DNA of 33,929 nucleotides from a virus. Where the stretch lies: positions 1-33,929 of the IMG/VR virus record IMGVR_UViG_3300030329_003491; one strand, 5' to 3'. The notes beneath the pieces were generated by a model. The model saw only the letters and a list, made by a program, of their open reading frames with translations, was not told the origin of the DNA and did no database searches. Positions within the stretch are counted from its first letter, which is position 1, and every line of letters begins with the position of its first letter. This document shows, one piece after another, positions 1 through 8,332 of the stretch. A program made the position numbers and the translations under genes.

Positions 1-564
1 CTTCCAGCATTACTTAGCCAGATATTCCAAGAGGCATCTGGCAGATTCGAAGATGTTGGAATCCTTAATGGTAACAACACCACGAATTATGCAGGCATCT
101 TGGCATCAGGCGGAGATTATGTCATGGCCGCCGCCGCCGCTTTGACAACTGCTGATCTGTTGGGAATCTTCTACACATTAGAATCTCAGCATAGGTCTAA
201 TGCTACATTCGTAATGCCTTCATTGATATCCAAAGCAGTGAACTCAATTCAATCTACTGCCGCAGGTGTAACAGGTCTAGAAAGCCTTAGTGCCGCACCA
301 GCAGATTTCTTGTTAGGCAAGCCTGTTGTAAATAACGATATAAGCGGAAATGGTTTATCCACTTCCCTTGCTGCAAATAATGAGATCGGAGTATTTGGCG
401 ATTTCAGGCAGTATTACATCTTCGACAGAATCGGCTTCACAATTCGAAGAAACGATTCACTTTACATGGGTAACGACCAAATTGGATTCTTTGCATCACG
501 CAGAGGAGATGGTCAGGTTGGTTTAGCTGCAGCATTTAAAATTCTCAAGTGTGCAGCTAGCTAA
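1..564 (+). CDS. Major capsid protein, HK97 fold, C-terminal part (cut by window start)
   Basis: The reading frame is open from the first base and ends at TAA 562-564, giving 187 residues with no start codon. The opening residues (LPALLSQIFQEASGRF, then LNGNNTTNYAGIL) match the spine-helix to 'NGxGTxxPxGIL' region of HK97-type capsid proteins. The end, with YYIFDRIGFTIRR and a closing QVGLAAAFKILK, matches the usual last strands of the P and A domains ('..R.dgqv..p.Af..lk'). The frame 33258-33929 at the other end of the window supplies the N-terminal half, so the two are probably one gene interrupted by the window ends. Comparison with the family suggests about 30 residues are missing between them. 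This protein builds the icosahedral shell. Confidence 0.9.
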   Translation, partial: LPALLSQIFQEASGRFEDVGILNGNNTTNYAGILASGGDYVMAAAAALTTADLLGIFYTLESQHRSNATFVMPSLISKAVNSIQSTAAGVTGLESLSAAPADFLLGKPVVNNDISGNGLSTSLAANNEIGVFGDFRQYYIFDRIGFTIRRNDSLYMGNDQIGFFASRRGDGQVGLAAAFKILKCAAS

Positions 565-589
565 ATAGTTAGCAGACTATTAATAGTGC

Positions 590-647
590 TGGGGGGTTGT
601 CTGAGGGCTTGGTATTTTAATTAATACTAAAGAGATTCAACCCCCCA
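590..647 (+). terminator. Long GC-rich hairpin after the capsid gene
   Basis: A perfect 10-bp stem, TGGGGGGTTG (590-599) with CAACCCCCCA (638-647), encloses a 38-nt loop. The loop carries its own small hairpin, GTATT/AATAC. It lies 25 nt after the capsid stop and just before the ribosome site of the next gene. There is no run of T after the stem, so it is not a classical intrinsic terminator. It may be a partial terminator or an mRNA-end stabiliser that sets the high capsid to low connector expression ratio. Confidence 0.5.
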
Positions 648-665
648 TTGTAAAAGGAGATTATT

Positions 666-839
666 TTGGCAAAAGTAAAATGCATCAAAGAAGTTTCATT
701 AGGAAGTTTGGGGCAGTCTTTTGTTGTAGGCGAGGAATACAATATTCCAGCAAAAGAAGCAAAAGCATATCCTGAATATTTCGAATTGATGGAAACAAAA
801 ACAGAAACAAAAAAAGAGGAAACCGAGGAAAATAAATAA
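666..839 (+). CDS. Small acidic-tailed head protein, hypothetical
   Basis: A 57-residue product starting at TTG 666, chosen because AAAGGAG lies 8-10 nt upstream and no ATG fits. The N-terminal 40 residues (MAKVKCIKEV, then GQSFVVGEEYNIPAKEAKAYPEYF) look like a small beta domain of the kind often encoded directly after the capsid gene in siphoviruses. The tail is a low-complexity run rich in Glu, Lys and Thr. Its stop overlaps the next start (TAATG), indicating translational coupling to the connector gene. The function is unknown; position suggests a head-completion or decoration role. Confidence 0.65.
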   Translation: MAKVKCIKEVSLGSLGQSFVVGEEYNIPAKEAKAYPEYFELMETKTETKKEETEENK

Positions 840-1768
840 TGGCAGTCGACAGACATACCTATGCTTCATCTGATGATATGCGTGACTATCTAGCAGGCAC
901 ATCATATTCATCTGGTTGGACATCAGATGGATTGACACTTCGTCGTGTGTTGGAATCAAGTTCCAGAAGAATAGATAAGTATTGTGAAGGTGGTTTATTT
1001 GGTCCTAAAATCCAAACAAGAACTTTCGATATAGGTACAGGGTCATTAATACAATCCCCACAATATCTTACTGTAGGTGGTTATGGATCTAGTGATATAG
1101 CTACATCAAATGGATATGCATCGGTCATCCCACTTGATGCTTGGTTATTATCTGCAACAACGGTGACATCATATAAGCAAACTGCTAGGACAGAAAGTGA
1201 AACATTAACTGAAGGTCCATCAAATGATTATTTTTTGATTCCTTATAATTCCAGTCCTAAAACCATAATGAAATTAAATCAAGATTCAGATAAAGGCTTT
1301 TATTCTGGACAGCAGACATTAACAATATTGGGTAATTGGGGATATACAAATGATACAGAACAGATAACCGATCTTAATGGAGCTGTTTCATCAACCACAG
1401 CCACGACAGTTGCTGTTACTAGTGCAACAAACTTGGGACCAGCTCAGACAATCCTTGTTGGTACAGAACAAATGTATATAACAAGTATTTCCAGCAATAA
1501 TCTTACAGTTGAACGTGGGGTAAATGGCACTACTGCCGCAACCCATAGTGATGAGGATGCAGTCAAGGTATATATATACCCATCAGTTGTGGTTCAAGCG
1601 TGTTTGGATTTAGCGAAGATTACATTCAGAGATAGGGATCTTGGAGTAACACAAACAATAGGTTCAGCCGAACAGGGAGTCACTAGATCATCTCAAGAAG
1701 CAATCGATGTATTAAAAACATTGGATGGATATAGATCGGTTGGACTATCAAATTCTGTGAGTTTTTAA
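839..1768 (+). CDS. Head-tail connector (gp6-like adaptor), probable
   Basis: A 309-residue product. The N-terminus (YASSDDMRDYLAG, then LRRVLESSSRRIDKYCEG) fits the first helices of gp6/gp15-type adaptor proteins that form a ring under the portal. The C-terminus (YPSVVVQACLDLAKITFRDRD, then EAIDVLKTLDGYR) gives the last helices of that fold. Between them is a long beta-rich, Thr/Ser-rich insertion (about residues 90-250), making this protein about three times longer than a minimal adaptor. It is coupled to neighbours by TAATG overlaps at both ends. The assignment rests on position after the capsid gene and the helix pattern, not on a catalytic motif. Confidence 0.65.
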   Translation: MAVDRHTYASSDDMRDYLAGTSYSSGWTSDGLTLRRVLESSSRRIDKYCEGGLFGPKIQTRTFDIGTGSLIQSPQYLTVGGYGSSDIATSNGYASVIPLDAWLLSATTVTSYKQTARTESETLTEGPSNDYFLIPYNSSPKTIMKLNQDSDKGFYSGQQTLTILGNWGYTNDTEQITDLNGAVSSTTATTVAVTSATNLGPAQTILVGTEQMYITSISSNNLTVERGVNGTTAATHSDEDAVKVYIYPSVVVQACLDLAKITFRDRDLGVTQTIGSAEQGVTRSSQEAIDVLKTLDGYRSVGLSNSVSF

Positions 1769-2145
1769 TGGCTAAAGCATCAGTAAGTATTTCAGTAAAA
1801 GGTCCTTTATTCCGACCAGAAACAGACAAGAATGTTGTTAAGGCTATCAATACAGGATTGCTAGAACTAGCGGAGATCGAAGGTTCCAACAATGTAAGAA
1901 AACAATTATATCCTGGACATGGGTTTAAAACAGGTAGGCTACACAGGTCTATAGGTGCAGGGTTGATATCGGATTTAAATGCTCAATTTGATGCTGGTGA
2001 AACCATACATGGAAAAAATCTTGAATATGCCTCCAGAATAGAAGGCTATTACAAAATGTTTAAAAATACTCAAGAGAAAATAAAATCTGATACCAGCATA
2101 TTTGATAAATATATAGGCAGAGCAGTTGAGGAGGCTTTTTCATGA
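1768..2145 (+). CDS. HK97 gp10-like neck / tail-completion protein
   Basis: A 125-residue product. The pattern KTGRLHRSIGAG followed by GKNLEYASRIEGYYKMF is typical of HK97 gp10-like neck proteins ('TG.Lr.Si... g..Ya...E.G'). These sit between head adaptor and tail and help join the two. Position between the putative adaptor and the putative tail terminator fits the family's conserved order. The start overlaps the upstream stop (TAATG) and the end overlaps the next start by 4 nt. Confidence 0.75.
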   Translation: MAKASVSISVKGPLFRPETDKNVVKAINTGLLELAEIEGSNNVRKQLYPGHGFKTGRLHRSIGAGLISDLNAQFDAGETIHGKNLEYASRIEGYYKMFKNTQEKIKSDTSIFDKYIGRAVEEAFS

Positions 2146-2576
2146 GCCGATCAGGAGCTATAGATAGAATTGACGCTCTGCTTTCAACAGTTAGTGACCC
2201 AGCATTTACTGCTGTTTTAAGAGGAGAACCATTTGCAGTTGCAGGCAGTCCTCTGCTTTGTTTCTGGATAAGTGGCCGTGAAAATACAGCAGTCACTTTG
2301 ACAAATGCTGGAAGTACAACAACTTTTACTATCAGGGCTTTTTTTAGATTACAGGCATCAGCAGATGTAAGGGAATCAATTGAATTAGATGTATGGGATG
2401 CGATGGTCAATATTGATACTGCATTAAATAGTGATGCTAATTTAGCAGGGAATTGTGATGACAGCCGATTAGGTACAGCAACGACAGGTTATGTAGACCT
2501 AGGTGGAATAGCCTACAGGACTCTCACAATCCCATTTGAGGTCGATATCTTAGAGGAAGTAACAATCACACCATAG
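2142..2576 (+). CDS. Putative tail terminator / minor tail protein
   Basis: A 144-residue product beginning MSRSGAIDRIDALLSTV, with a predicted helix and then beta strands (TFTIRAFFRLQ, YRTLTIPFEVDILEEV). This size, fold pattern and position (after the gp10-like protein, before the tail tube) fit tail terminator proteins that cap the tail tube before head joining. No diagnostic motif is visible, so the role is inferred mainly from gene order. It overlaps the preceding gene by 4 nt (ATGA). Confidence 0.55.
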   Translation: MSRSGAIDRIDALLSTVSDPAFTAVLRGEPFAVAGSPLLCFWISGRENTAVTLTNAGSTTTFTIRAFFRLQASADVRESIELDVWDAMVNIDTALNSDANLAGNCDDSRLGTATTGYVDLGGIAYRTLTIPFEVDILEEVTITP

Positions 2577-2587
2577 GGGATTAGAAA

Positions 2588-3298
2588 ATGGCTAAAACTT
2601 CAGGATTAAACGTAAGGTGCTATGTGGCTGGGTACGATATATCAGGCGATGCCAATTCATTGGATGGAGTCGGATACACACAGAATCTTATGGAAACAAC
2701 CGCAATAAACTCAGAGGCAACTTCAAGGATCACAGGTTTGGTTGATGGAGTCTTAGGTGTAAATGTATTTTTTGAGGCTAGTTCCGAACATGCCGCTTTA
2801 TTATCAAGTAATAAGTTACCAACTGGGGACAGGAATGTTTTAGTTCCAATGGGTTCAGCAGTTGGGGATGCAGGCATTGGGTTAGTTTCCAAACAAGCAA
2901 ATTATGATGTCAGTCAAGGTGGACCATCTGCACCTATAACTGCAAAGGCTAGTTTTAATGCCAATGGATACGCACCAGAATTTGGTGTGATGCTTACAGC
3001 TCATGATGACACTCATTCATCTGCCAGTAATGGAACATCTGTGGATAACTCTGCAAGTAGTTCAAGTGGAGGAGCTGGATATTTACAAGCGTTCTCATTA
3101 TCAAGTGGAACCCCAGTTGTTAAGATCCAACACTCATCCGACAATTCTAGTTTTTCCGATCTTATTACATTCACAGCATCAACAGCTATTTCATCGGAAT
3201 ATCTAACAGTATCAGGAACAGTCAATCGTTATATCAGGGTAATAAGCACAGGTACATTTTCAAATCTGAACTTTGCCTGTTTATTTTATCGAGGTTAA
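2588..3298 (+). CDS. Tail-tube-like protein, long paralogue
   Basis: A 236-residue product. The first 125 residues align with the whole of the protein at 3349-3765: both begin MAK-SGL, share the pattern LLEATGI/LMETTAI, then ERIIGLGDG/SRITGLVDG, and an NGTFN/NVFFEAS strand. The extra C-terminal part, after a Ser/Gly linker at about 145-160, is beta-rich (KIQHSSDNSSFSDLITFT, then YLTVSGTVNRYIRVIS) and may be an exposed Ig-like or carbohydrate-binding decoration. It could be a tube subunit variant or an adaptor at a tail end. GGGGATTAG before the ATG supplies a weak ribosome site. Confidence 0.6.
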   Translation: MAKTSGLNVRCYVAGYDISGDANSLDGVGYTQNLMETTAINSEATSRITGLVDGVLGVNVFFEASSEHAALLSSNKLPTGDRNVLVPMGSAVGDAGIGLVSKQANYDVSQGGPSAPITAKASFNANGYAPEFGVMLTAHDDTHSSASNGTSVDNSASSSSGGAGYLQAFSLSSGTPVVKIQHSSDNSSFSDLITFTASTAISSEYLTVSGTVNRYIRVISTGTFSNLNFACLFYRG

Positions 3299-3300
3299 TT

Positions 3301-3339
3301 ATGCCTAAAAAGAAAAAACCAAAAAAGAAACCTTATTAG
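3301..3339 (+). CDS. 12-residue Lys-rich peptide, possible
   Basis: A very short frame (MPKKKKPKKKPY) fits exactly between the two tail-tube-like genes. It starts 2 nt after the stop of the long one; GAGG lies 6 nt before the ATG. The next gene's own AGGAGGG follows its stop. It may be a real micro-peptide, a leader that couples translation, or chance. Confidence is low because the frame is only 13 codons. Confidence 0.3.
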   Translation: MPKKKKPKKKPY

Positions 3340-3348
3340 GAGGGTATC

Positions 3349-3765
3349 ATGGCAAAACAATCAGGCTTAGGTGATTATATCGCCGTAGACGATAGTGGTG
3401 GTTCTGCAAGGGATATATCAAATGATGTATCAACCATTGAGGTAGCAATCCCACAGAATCTACTTGAGGCAACAGGTATCGACAAATCCGCTATGGAGAG
3501 AATAATCGGTTTAGGTGATGGCACAGTCACACTTAATGGTACATTCAATCCTGCGGCCAATATGTCACATGCTGTCTTTAAGACAAGGAGTGGTGTCAGA
3601 ACTGTTGATTATAGAGTAGGTGGTAACACATCAAGTAATCCAAAGTTATCTATGGAGATGCTTATATCATCATACAATCTCTCCAGAGGTACAGATGGCT
3701 CAATGACATGGACTGCTGAATTGGCATTACAGTCAGGCACACTACCAACATGGAGTACTGTCTAA
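3349..3765 (+). CDS. Major tail tube protein, probable
   Basis: A 138-residue product with the best ribosome site of the region (AGGAGGG, 4-5 nt from ATG). Length, beta-strand pattern and position directly before the frameshifted tail chaperones fit the major tail protein of siphoviruses. It is paralogous to the N-terminal half of the upstream 236-residue protein. Conserved stretches include LLEATGIDKSAMERIIGLG and the terminal strand TWTAELALQSG. It would stack as rings along the tape measure protein to form the tube. Confidence 0.7.
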   Translation: MAKQSGLGDYIAVDDSGGSARDISNDVSTIEVAIPQNLLEATGIDKSAMERIIGLGDGTVTLNGTFNPAANMSHAVFKTRSGVRTVDYRVGGNTSSNPKLSMEMLISSYNLSRGTDGSMTWTAELALQSGTLPTWSTV

Positions 3766-3768
3766 TCA

Positions 3769-4119
3769 ATGGTCAGTATAAATAAAAATGGTGTTAAACC
3801 TTTTATCCTAGAACGCAGAACAGCTCTGTTGGTATTTGAGGATGAACAATATGAAGGGTTAGAAATCAGAACAAAATTAGATGTAGATCTAAAGACATAT
3901 CTAGAATTACAGGCATTGACCACATCTAATAGTCCTGATGATTTAACCAGAGCATTTAAGATGTTTGGAGATCAAGTGTTGATCTCATGGAATGTACAGG
4001 ATGAGGATGGTAATGATGTTAAAGCCAATGCTGATGGGTTCATGACTATACCCCCAGCGTTTGCGATAAACATTTTGACATCTTGGAGTAATGCAACAGG
4101 TGCCGTGGGAAAAGTATAA
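3769..4119 (+). CDS. Tail assembly chaperone, G-like
   Basis: A 116-residue product placed between tail tube and tape measure, the standard site of the lambda G/T-type chaperone. It contains a helical middle (LDVDLKTYLELQALTTS, DLTRAFKMFGDQVLISWNV). The frame ends GTG GGA AAA GTA TAA, placing a perfect GGGAAAA slippery heptamer two codons before the stop. These chaperones bind the tape measure protein and help recruit tube subunits. The homology itself is not obvious by eye; the call rests on position, size and the frameshift site. Confidence 0.75.
   Translation: MVSINKNGVKPFILERRTALLVFEDEQYEGLEIRTKLDVDLKTYLELQALTTSNSPDDLTRAFKMFGDQVLISWNVQDEDGNDVKANADGFMTIPPAFAINILTSWSNATGAVGKV
4107..4113 (+). 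promoter_or_regulatory. -1 ribosomal frameshift site GGGAAAA
   Basis: The heptamer GGGAAAA lies in phase (G GGA AAA) at the end of the G-like frame. A -1 slip continues with AGT ATA ACC TCT GAC ATA TTG in the frame of the downstream 4131-4325 reading frame, with no intervening stop. This is the arrangement of the lambda G-GT frameshift. The fusion product would be 115 + 70 = 185 residues. Confidence 0.8.
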
Positions 4120-4325
4120 CCTCTGACATATTGAGATGGAAAGCAACCAAAGGAGGTACCAATCAGGATGGTTCGCCAGTAACCAAACCGATTGACCTTA
4201 CAGTAGCGGAATTAATAGATGGGATTTGTCAGAGGTATGGGCAACTCCCATCTGCTGTATTAAAAGAGGATGTAATGATGTTGAAAATAATACAAACAAT
4301 GGCATTGGTGGAAGATGGCAAATGA
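4113..4325 (+). CDS. Tail assembly chaperone, T-part made by -1 frameshift
   Basis: This is the 70-residue extension expressed by frameshifting from the gene at 3769. It has no good ribosome site of its own; the only internal start is TTG 4131. It carries a helical segment (PIDLTVAELIDGICQRYGQL, then LKIIQTMALVE) like the T-part that binds the tail tube subunit. Its end overlaps the tape measure start by 11 nt. Confidence 0.75.
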   Translation, partial: SITSDILRWKATKGGTNQDGSPVTKPIDLTVAELIDGICQRYGQLPSAVLKEDVMMLKIIQTMALVEDGK

Positions 4326-5895
4326 AGTAATAGTAAAAGTAAAAGCGGACACTAAAGATGCCCAATCAAATATTGGTAAGTTCCGATCTAAGGTTAAAAG
4401 TGCGATGCCAGCCATTTCCGCAGTATCTGGAGCGTTGGCTCTTGGTGCGACTGCCGCAGTTAAATTAGGTGATGAATTTACAGAGGCATCAAGAACAATC
4501 CAAGCTGGCACAGGTGCAACAGGTGACGCTTTAGAAGAATTAACAGAATCATTTGAAAATGTATTTAAAAATGTACCTAATGATTCACAGGAAGTAGCAA
4601 ATGCGATTGCCGATCTCAATACAGAGTTTGGTCTGACTGGAACTGAACTAGAAACAACAGCTATCCAGATGTTAAATGCAAGCAGAGTAATGGGAACAGA
4701 TTTAGGAACATCAATTAAAACAGTAGCAGATGGTATGCAGATATTTAATATTGATGCATCTGAAATGGGTGGTGTGATGGATAGTTTAGCCGCGGCTTCT
4801 CAAGCAACAGGAGTGCCTATGGATGAACTTGCCGCCAAGGTACAGACATTTGGTCCTGTATTAAAGAACGCTGGTTTCTCAATGGAGGAAGCGACAGCCT
4901 TCTTTGGAAGTTTGGAACAAAATGGTATTGCCGTCACCAGAGTCATGCCTGGAATTAACGCAGGGATGAGGAGATTATCCGAACAAGGTGTTACCGATCT
5001 AAAAGGAGCGTTATTAGAACAGATTGAAGCGATCAAGGGAGCTGAAACAGAATCACAAGCGTTAAACATGGCTACAAAGGCATTTGGTGCTGAAGGTGCT
5101 CAACGAATGACTGTTGCAATACGAAATGGAAATTTAGATCTAGGTGCATTACTGGAAACAATGGAAGGTAGTGAAGACACGATAAATAATCTAGCTGCAA
5201 ATACAGAGACAACAGCAGATAAATTTAACAAGATGAAAAATAATATCAAGGCGAATCTGGCACCTGTAGGTGAGTTCGCCACAATGTTAGGTCCAATAAT
5301 AATCATGATCCCAACATTGGTAAGTGGAATCTCAGGACTAACAGCAGTTATGGGAGCATTAAATCTTTCAATGGGTCCTGTCTTATTGGTTGTATTAGGA
5401 ATTACTGCGGCAATAGCCGCGGCCATTTTAATTTGGAAGAATTGGGACACCATTGTCGGAGCATTTAAAAAGACATGGGATAAGGTATGGGACAAATTAG
5501 AAGAACCTGTCAAGACTGTATTTGATGCAATAAAAGGTTATTTCAATATGTGGATTGAAGGAATCAATATCCTGATTAGAGGATTAAATAAAATTAAAAT
5601 TGATTATCCTGATTGGATACCTGTACTTGGTGGAAAAAGTTTTGGCACCAATATTCCAGAAATCCCAAAACTGGCACAAGGTGGTATTGTCACTGGTCCT
5701 ACCCTAGCAATGCTTGGTGAACGAGGTTCTGAAGCCGTAATACCCCTAAACAAAGCTGGTGGTGGAGTAGGTGGTGTCAATGTAACCATTACAGGAGATG
5801 TCTATGGCTTTGACGATTTTGAGGACAAGGTATCAGAAGCAGTTAGGGATGGAGCTAGGCGAGGTGGATATCAGGGAATATTAAACACAGCGTAG
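4315..5895 (+). CDS. Tail tape measure protein
   Basis: A 526-residue product beginning with a charged helix (VIVKVKADTKDAQSNIGKF), followed by long Ala/Gly-rich helices. A central block resembles TP901-1/PhageMin-type tape measures (EFGLTGTELETTAIQMLNAS, then GSLEQNGIAVTRVMPGINAG). Two hydrophobic segments lie around residues 322-375 (PIIIMIPTLVSGISGLTAV, VLLVVLGITAAIAAAILI). The C-terminus has a Gly-rich ALGxRGSEAVIPL-type segment common to these proteins. It sets tail length and is ejected with the DNA. It is short for a siphovirus, predicting a short tail. Confidence 0.9.
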   Translation: MANEVIVKVKADTKDAQSNIGKFRSKVKSAMPAISAVSGALALGATAAVKLGDEFTEASRTIQAGTGATGDALEELTESFENVFKNVPNDSQEVANAIADLNTEFGLTGTELETTAIQMLNASRVMGTDLGTSIKTVADGMQIFNIDASEMGGVMDSLAAASQATGVPMDELAAKVQTFGPVLKNAGFSMEEATAFFGSLEQNGIAVTRVMPGINAGMRRLSEQGVTDLKGALLEQIEAIKGAETESQALNMATKAFGAEGAQRMTVAIRNGNLDLGALLETMEGSEDTINNLAANTETTADKFNKMKNNIKANLAPVGEFATMLGPIIIMIPTLVSGISGLTAVMGALNLSMGPVLLVVLGITAAIAAAILIWKNWDTIVGAFKKTWDKVWDKLEEPVKTVFDAIKGYFNMWIEGINILIRGLNKIKIDYPDWIPVLGGKSFGTNIPEIPKLAQGGIVTGPTLAMLGERGSEAVIPLNKAGGGVGGVNVTITGDVYGFDDFEDKVSEAVRDGARRGGYQGILNTA

Positions 5896-5904
5896 AGGAT
5901 CATT

Positions 5905-7941
5905 ATGGCAAATGAATTAAAACATACGGCAGTTGGAACAGAATTAACTCAGGCAGAATATGAGGGAACAGCATCCCATGTATTTAACAGTCAGGCAACT
6001 GGAGATATCGTTTATGCATCTTCTGCATCTCAATTAACTCGATTAGGCATTGGATCTTCTGGTCAAGTATTAAAAGTCTCATCTGGTGGAATCCCAGAAT
6101 GGGGAACTGACACCACTAATGTTGCCGCAGGGTCGCTGACAGGCACGACAATGGCAAGTAATGTGGTTACCTCATCATTGACTACTGTAGGTGCTTTAAA
6201 TGCAGGCTCTATAACATCAGGATTTGGCACGATAAATAATGGGTCATCTACGATTACGACCACAGGTGCAATTACTGGAGGTTCATTAGATGTAAATGGT
6301 GGCAGTCAGTTTGATGGAACTGTTTCTGTTGGGGTTGATGATACTGGATATGATGTTAAATTCTTTGGAGCTACTGCTAGTGCATATATGTTATGGGATG
6401 AAAGTGCTGATGATTTGTTATTATCAGGTGATGCCAGAATGGGTATAGGTACGACCAATACTGCTTATGGATATTTATCCATAGATGCAGGAGGAGCAGG
6501 GACACGCATGGTCAGGCTTGGTGGCACAAGCACTACTTCTGGAAACCTTGCATATATTTCAAGAAACCTAGCTAGTGGAGACACAGATGCCCCAGTTGTT
6601 AGGATAAGACAAGATAACTCAGGTGACGACCAAGATGCTTTGCTCGTAGAAAATGACGGAACAGGCAATATCTTAACCTTGAAAGATGGTGGCACAGAAG
6701 TATTGGAAGTTGCTGATAGTGGGTTTATAGGAATAAATAAATCTGCTTCATCAAATGTCCAATTGGATATGAAAGCTACTTCTACTGGAGCACCGAACAT
6801 TCGCCTATATTCTACAGGCGATACTTTAACTTGGCAGATAGGTGCTACAAATACAGATGCAGGATATATGGATTTCTATGATGGAGGAACGCATAAAGGA
6901 AAAATATACCCAGAACGAACTAGCTTTTTAGCCAATGGAAATGAAGCAAACTATGCGAATTTAGTTCTTGGTCATACCTCAGACTATGAAGTTGAAGGAA
7001 CTAGAGCGATGTTCCAGATTTCAGGAGATGGAAATGATGCTTCCCAATCAATAGCTAGGTTTGATGACGGAGGGAATAGTCCTAGATTAAGATTTTTAAA
7101 ATCACGAAATGCAACCATAGGAAGTAACACATTAGTTCAGGATGGCGACCAGTTAGGGAATATCGGATTTAATGCGGCAGATGGTAATGACTTCTTTTGT
7201 GTTGGTGCGAGGATCTATGCAGAAGTTGACGGAACTCCAGGTCAAGACGATATGCCTACGAAACTAGTATTCCAAACTACCCCTGATGGTTCTGAATCCC
7301 CATCTGGAAGCAGAATGGAAATAGGTGCTGATGGCTATGTGGGTATAGGTAATGTGGAAGCTGACCAACTACTTCATTTATCAGCAGGCAATTCGTATCT
7401 GTTTATAGAATCAACTGAAGCATCTGATTCTAATGGTGCTAGAGGAAATGAAATCAGCTTTATAGGTAGGGAAAGTGCCGCCAACAATCGTGCTGCAATG
7501 GGCGGAATAAGAGTGGAGCATGATGGTACATCCGCTGACCACTCAGGGAAAATGGAAATATGGCTTACAGATGGAAATGGAAGTGATTCTTTAATTGCTT
7601 CAGGACAGGGTGGAACTGCTGCATTGATTATAAATTCAGACCACGATGCTACGCTCGATGGCACATTAACCCAAAGCTCTGATATAGCACTTAAGAAGAA
7701 TATTAATACGATTGACTCTGCACTAGACAAGGTTAATCAAATGCGTGGTGTTTCATTCGACAGGCTAGACAAAGATATCTCAAGTGTAGGATTAATCGCA
7801 CAGGAACTTGAGAAAGTTGCTCCTGAGTTAGTCCATGATAATAAAGAATATAAATCAGTTGCATACACGAATTTAACGGCTTATCTAATAGAAGCAATCA
7901 AAGAATTAAGTAACAAAATAAAACAACTGGAGAATAAATAA
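5905..7941 (+). CDS. Tail fibre/spike with C-terminal S74 self-cleaving chaperone
   Basis: A 678-residue product. The body is a series of beta repeats rich in Gly, Ser, Thr and Asp, with tail-fibre phrases such as GIGTTNTAYGYLSIDAG and MEIGADGYVGIGN. The last ~95 residues form a Peptidase_S74 intramolecular chaperone: TQSSDIALKKNINTIDSAL, then VSFDRLDKDISSVGLIAQEL and a coiled coil ending IKQLENK. In this family a Ser at the head of the domain and a nearby Lys cleave the chaperone off after the trimer folds; the SSD and KK residues fit. It is likely the host-recognition protein. It is coupled to the next gene by TAATG. Confidence 0.88.
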   Translation: MANELKHTAVGTELTQAEYEGTASHVFNSQATGDIVYASSASQLTRLGIGSSGQVLKVSSGGIPEWGTDTTNVAAGSLTGTTMASNVVTSSLTTVGALNAGSITSGFGTINNGSSTITTTGAITGGSLDVNGGSQFDGTVSVGVDDTGYDVKFFGATASAYMLWDESADDLLLSGDARMGIGTTNTAYGYLSIDAGGAGTRMVRLGGTSTTSGNLAYISRNLASGDTDAPVVRIRQDNSGDDQDALLVENDGTGNILTLKDGGTEVLEVADSGFIGINKSASSNVQLDMKATSTGAPNIRLYSTGDTLTWQIGATNTDAGYMDFYDGGTHKGKIYPERTSFLANGNEANYANLVLGHTSDYEVEGTRAMFQISGDGNDASQSIARFDDGGNSPRLRFLKSRNATIGSNTLVQDGDQLGNIGFNAADGNDFFCVGARIYAEVDGTPGQDDMPTKLVFQTTPDGSESPSGSRMEIGADGYVGIGNVEADQLLHLSAGNSYLFIESTEASDSNGARGNEISFIGRESAANNRAAMGGIRVEHDGTSADHSGKMEIWLTDGNGSDSLIASGQGGTAALIINSDHDATLDGTLTQSSDIALKKNINTIDSALDKVNQMRGVSFDRLDKDISSVGLIAQELEKVAPELVHDNKEYKSVAYTNLTAYLIEAIKELSNKIKQLENK

Positions 7942-8150
7942 TGGCAGATACAACAATCACTATAACAATACCTGAAGCTCAATGGAGTACTGTACAAGAA
8001 GCATATGCTTCTTTGGATACTGACATGTCTGCATCAGATGTCACGGAGACTACAGTAAAAAATAGAATGGTAAGTGATATCAAAGCTATTGTTGCACGAT
8101 ACGACAAGCAAAAGCAGACAATATCGTATTCCACATTCACTCCAAGCTAA
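7941..8150 (+). CDS. Hypothetical protein downstream of fibre
   Basis: A 69-residue product: an N-terminal strand (TTITITIPEAQWSTVQEAYA), then an acidic loop and a helix (KNRMVSDIKAIVARYDKQK). The family is not recognised. TAATG overlaps at both ends tie it to the fibre and to the next membrane protein, suggesting a virion or fibre-accessory role. Confidence 0.6.
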   Translation: MADTTITITIPEAQWSTVQEAYASLDTDMSASDVTETTVKNRMVSDIKAIVARYDKQKQTISYSTFTPS

Positions 8151-8332
8151 TGTATGACAACAGATGTTCGCTTGCCAGATCGGAGATTACCGATTTACGA
8201 AAAGATATTAACCTGACAATAAAAAGAAAAATCAATGCTCTGGAAATAGCAGTATGGGTAGGGTTATTTTTTAATCTAATCATACTGATGTCGATAACAA
8301 TATTAATAATTGGGAGATTTAATAATGGATAA
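8150..8332 (+). CDS. Small single-pass membrane protein
   Basis: A 60-residue product with a charged amphipathic helix (ITDLRKDINLTIKRKINALE) and one strong transmembrane segment near residues 34-55 (VWVGLFFNLIILMSITILII). The start overlaps the previous stop as TAATG; a second ATG two codons later is also possible. The order and size would suit a lysis accessory or holin-like protein, but nothing confirms it. Confidence 0.55.
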   Translation: MYDNRCSLARSEITDLRKDINLTIKRKINALEIAVWVGLFFNLIILMSITILIIGRFNNG

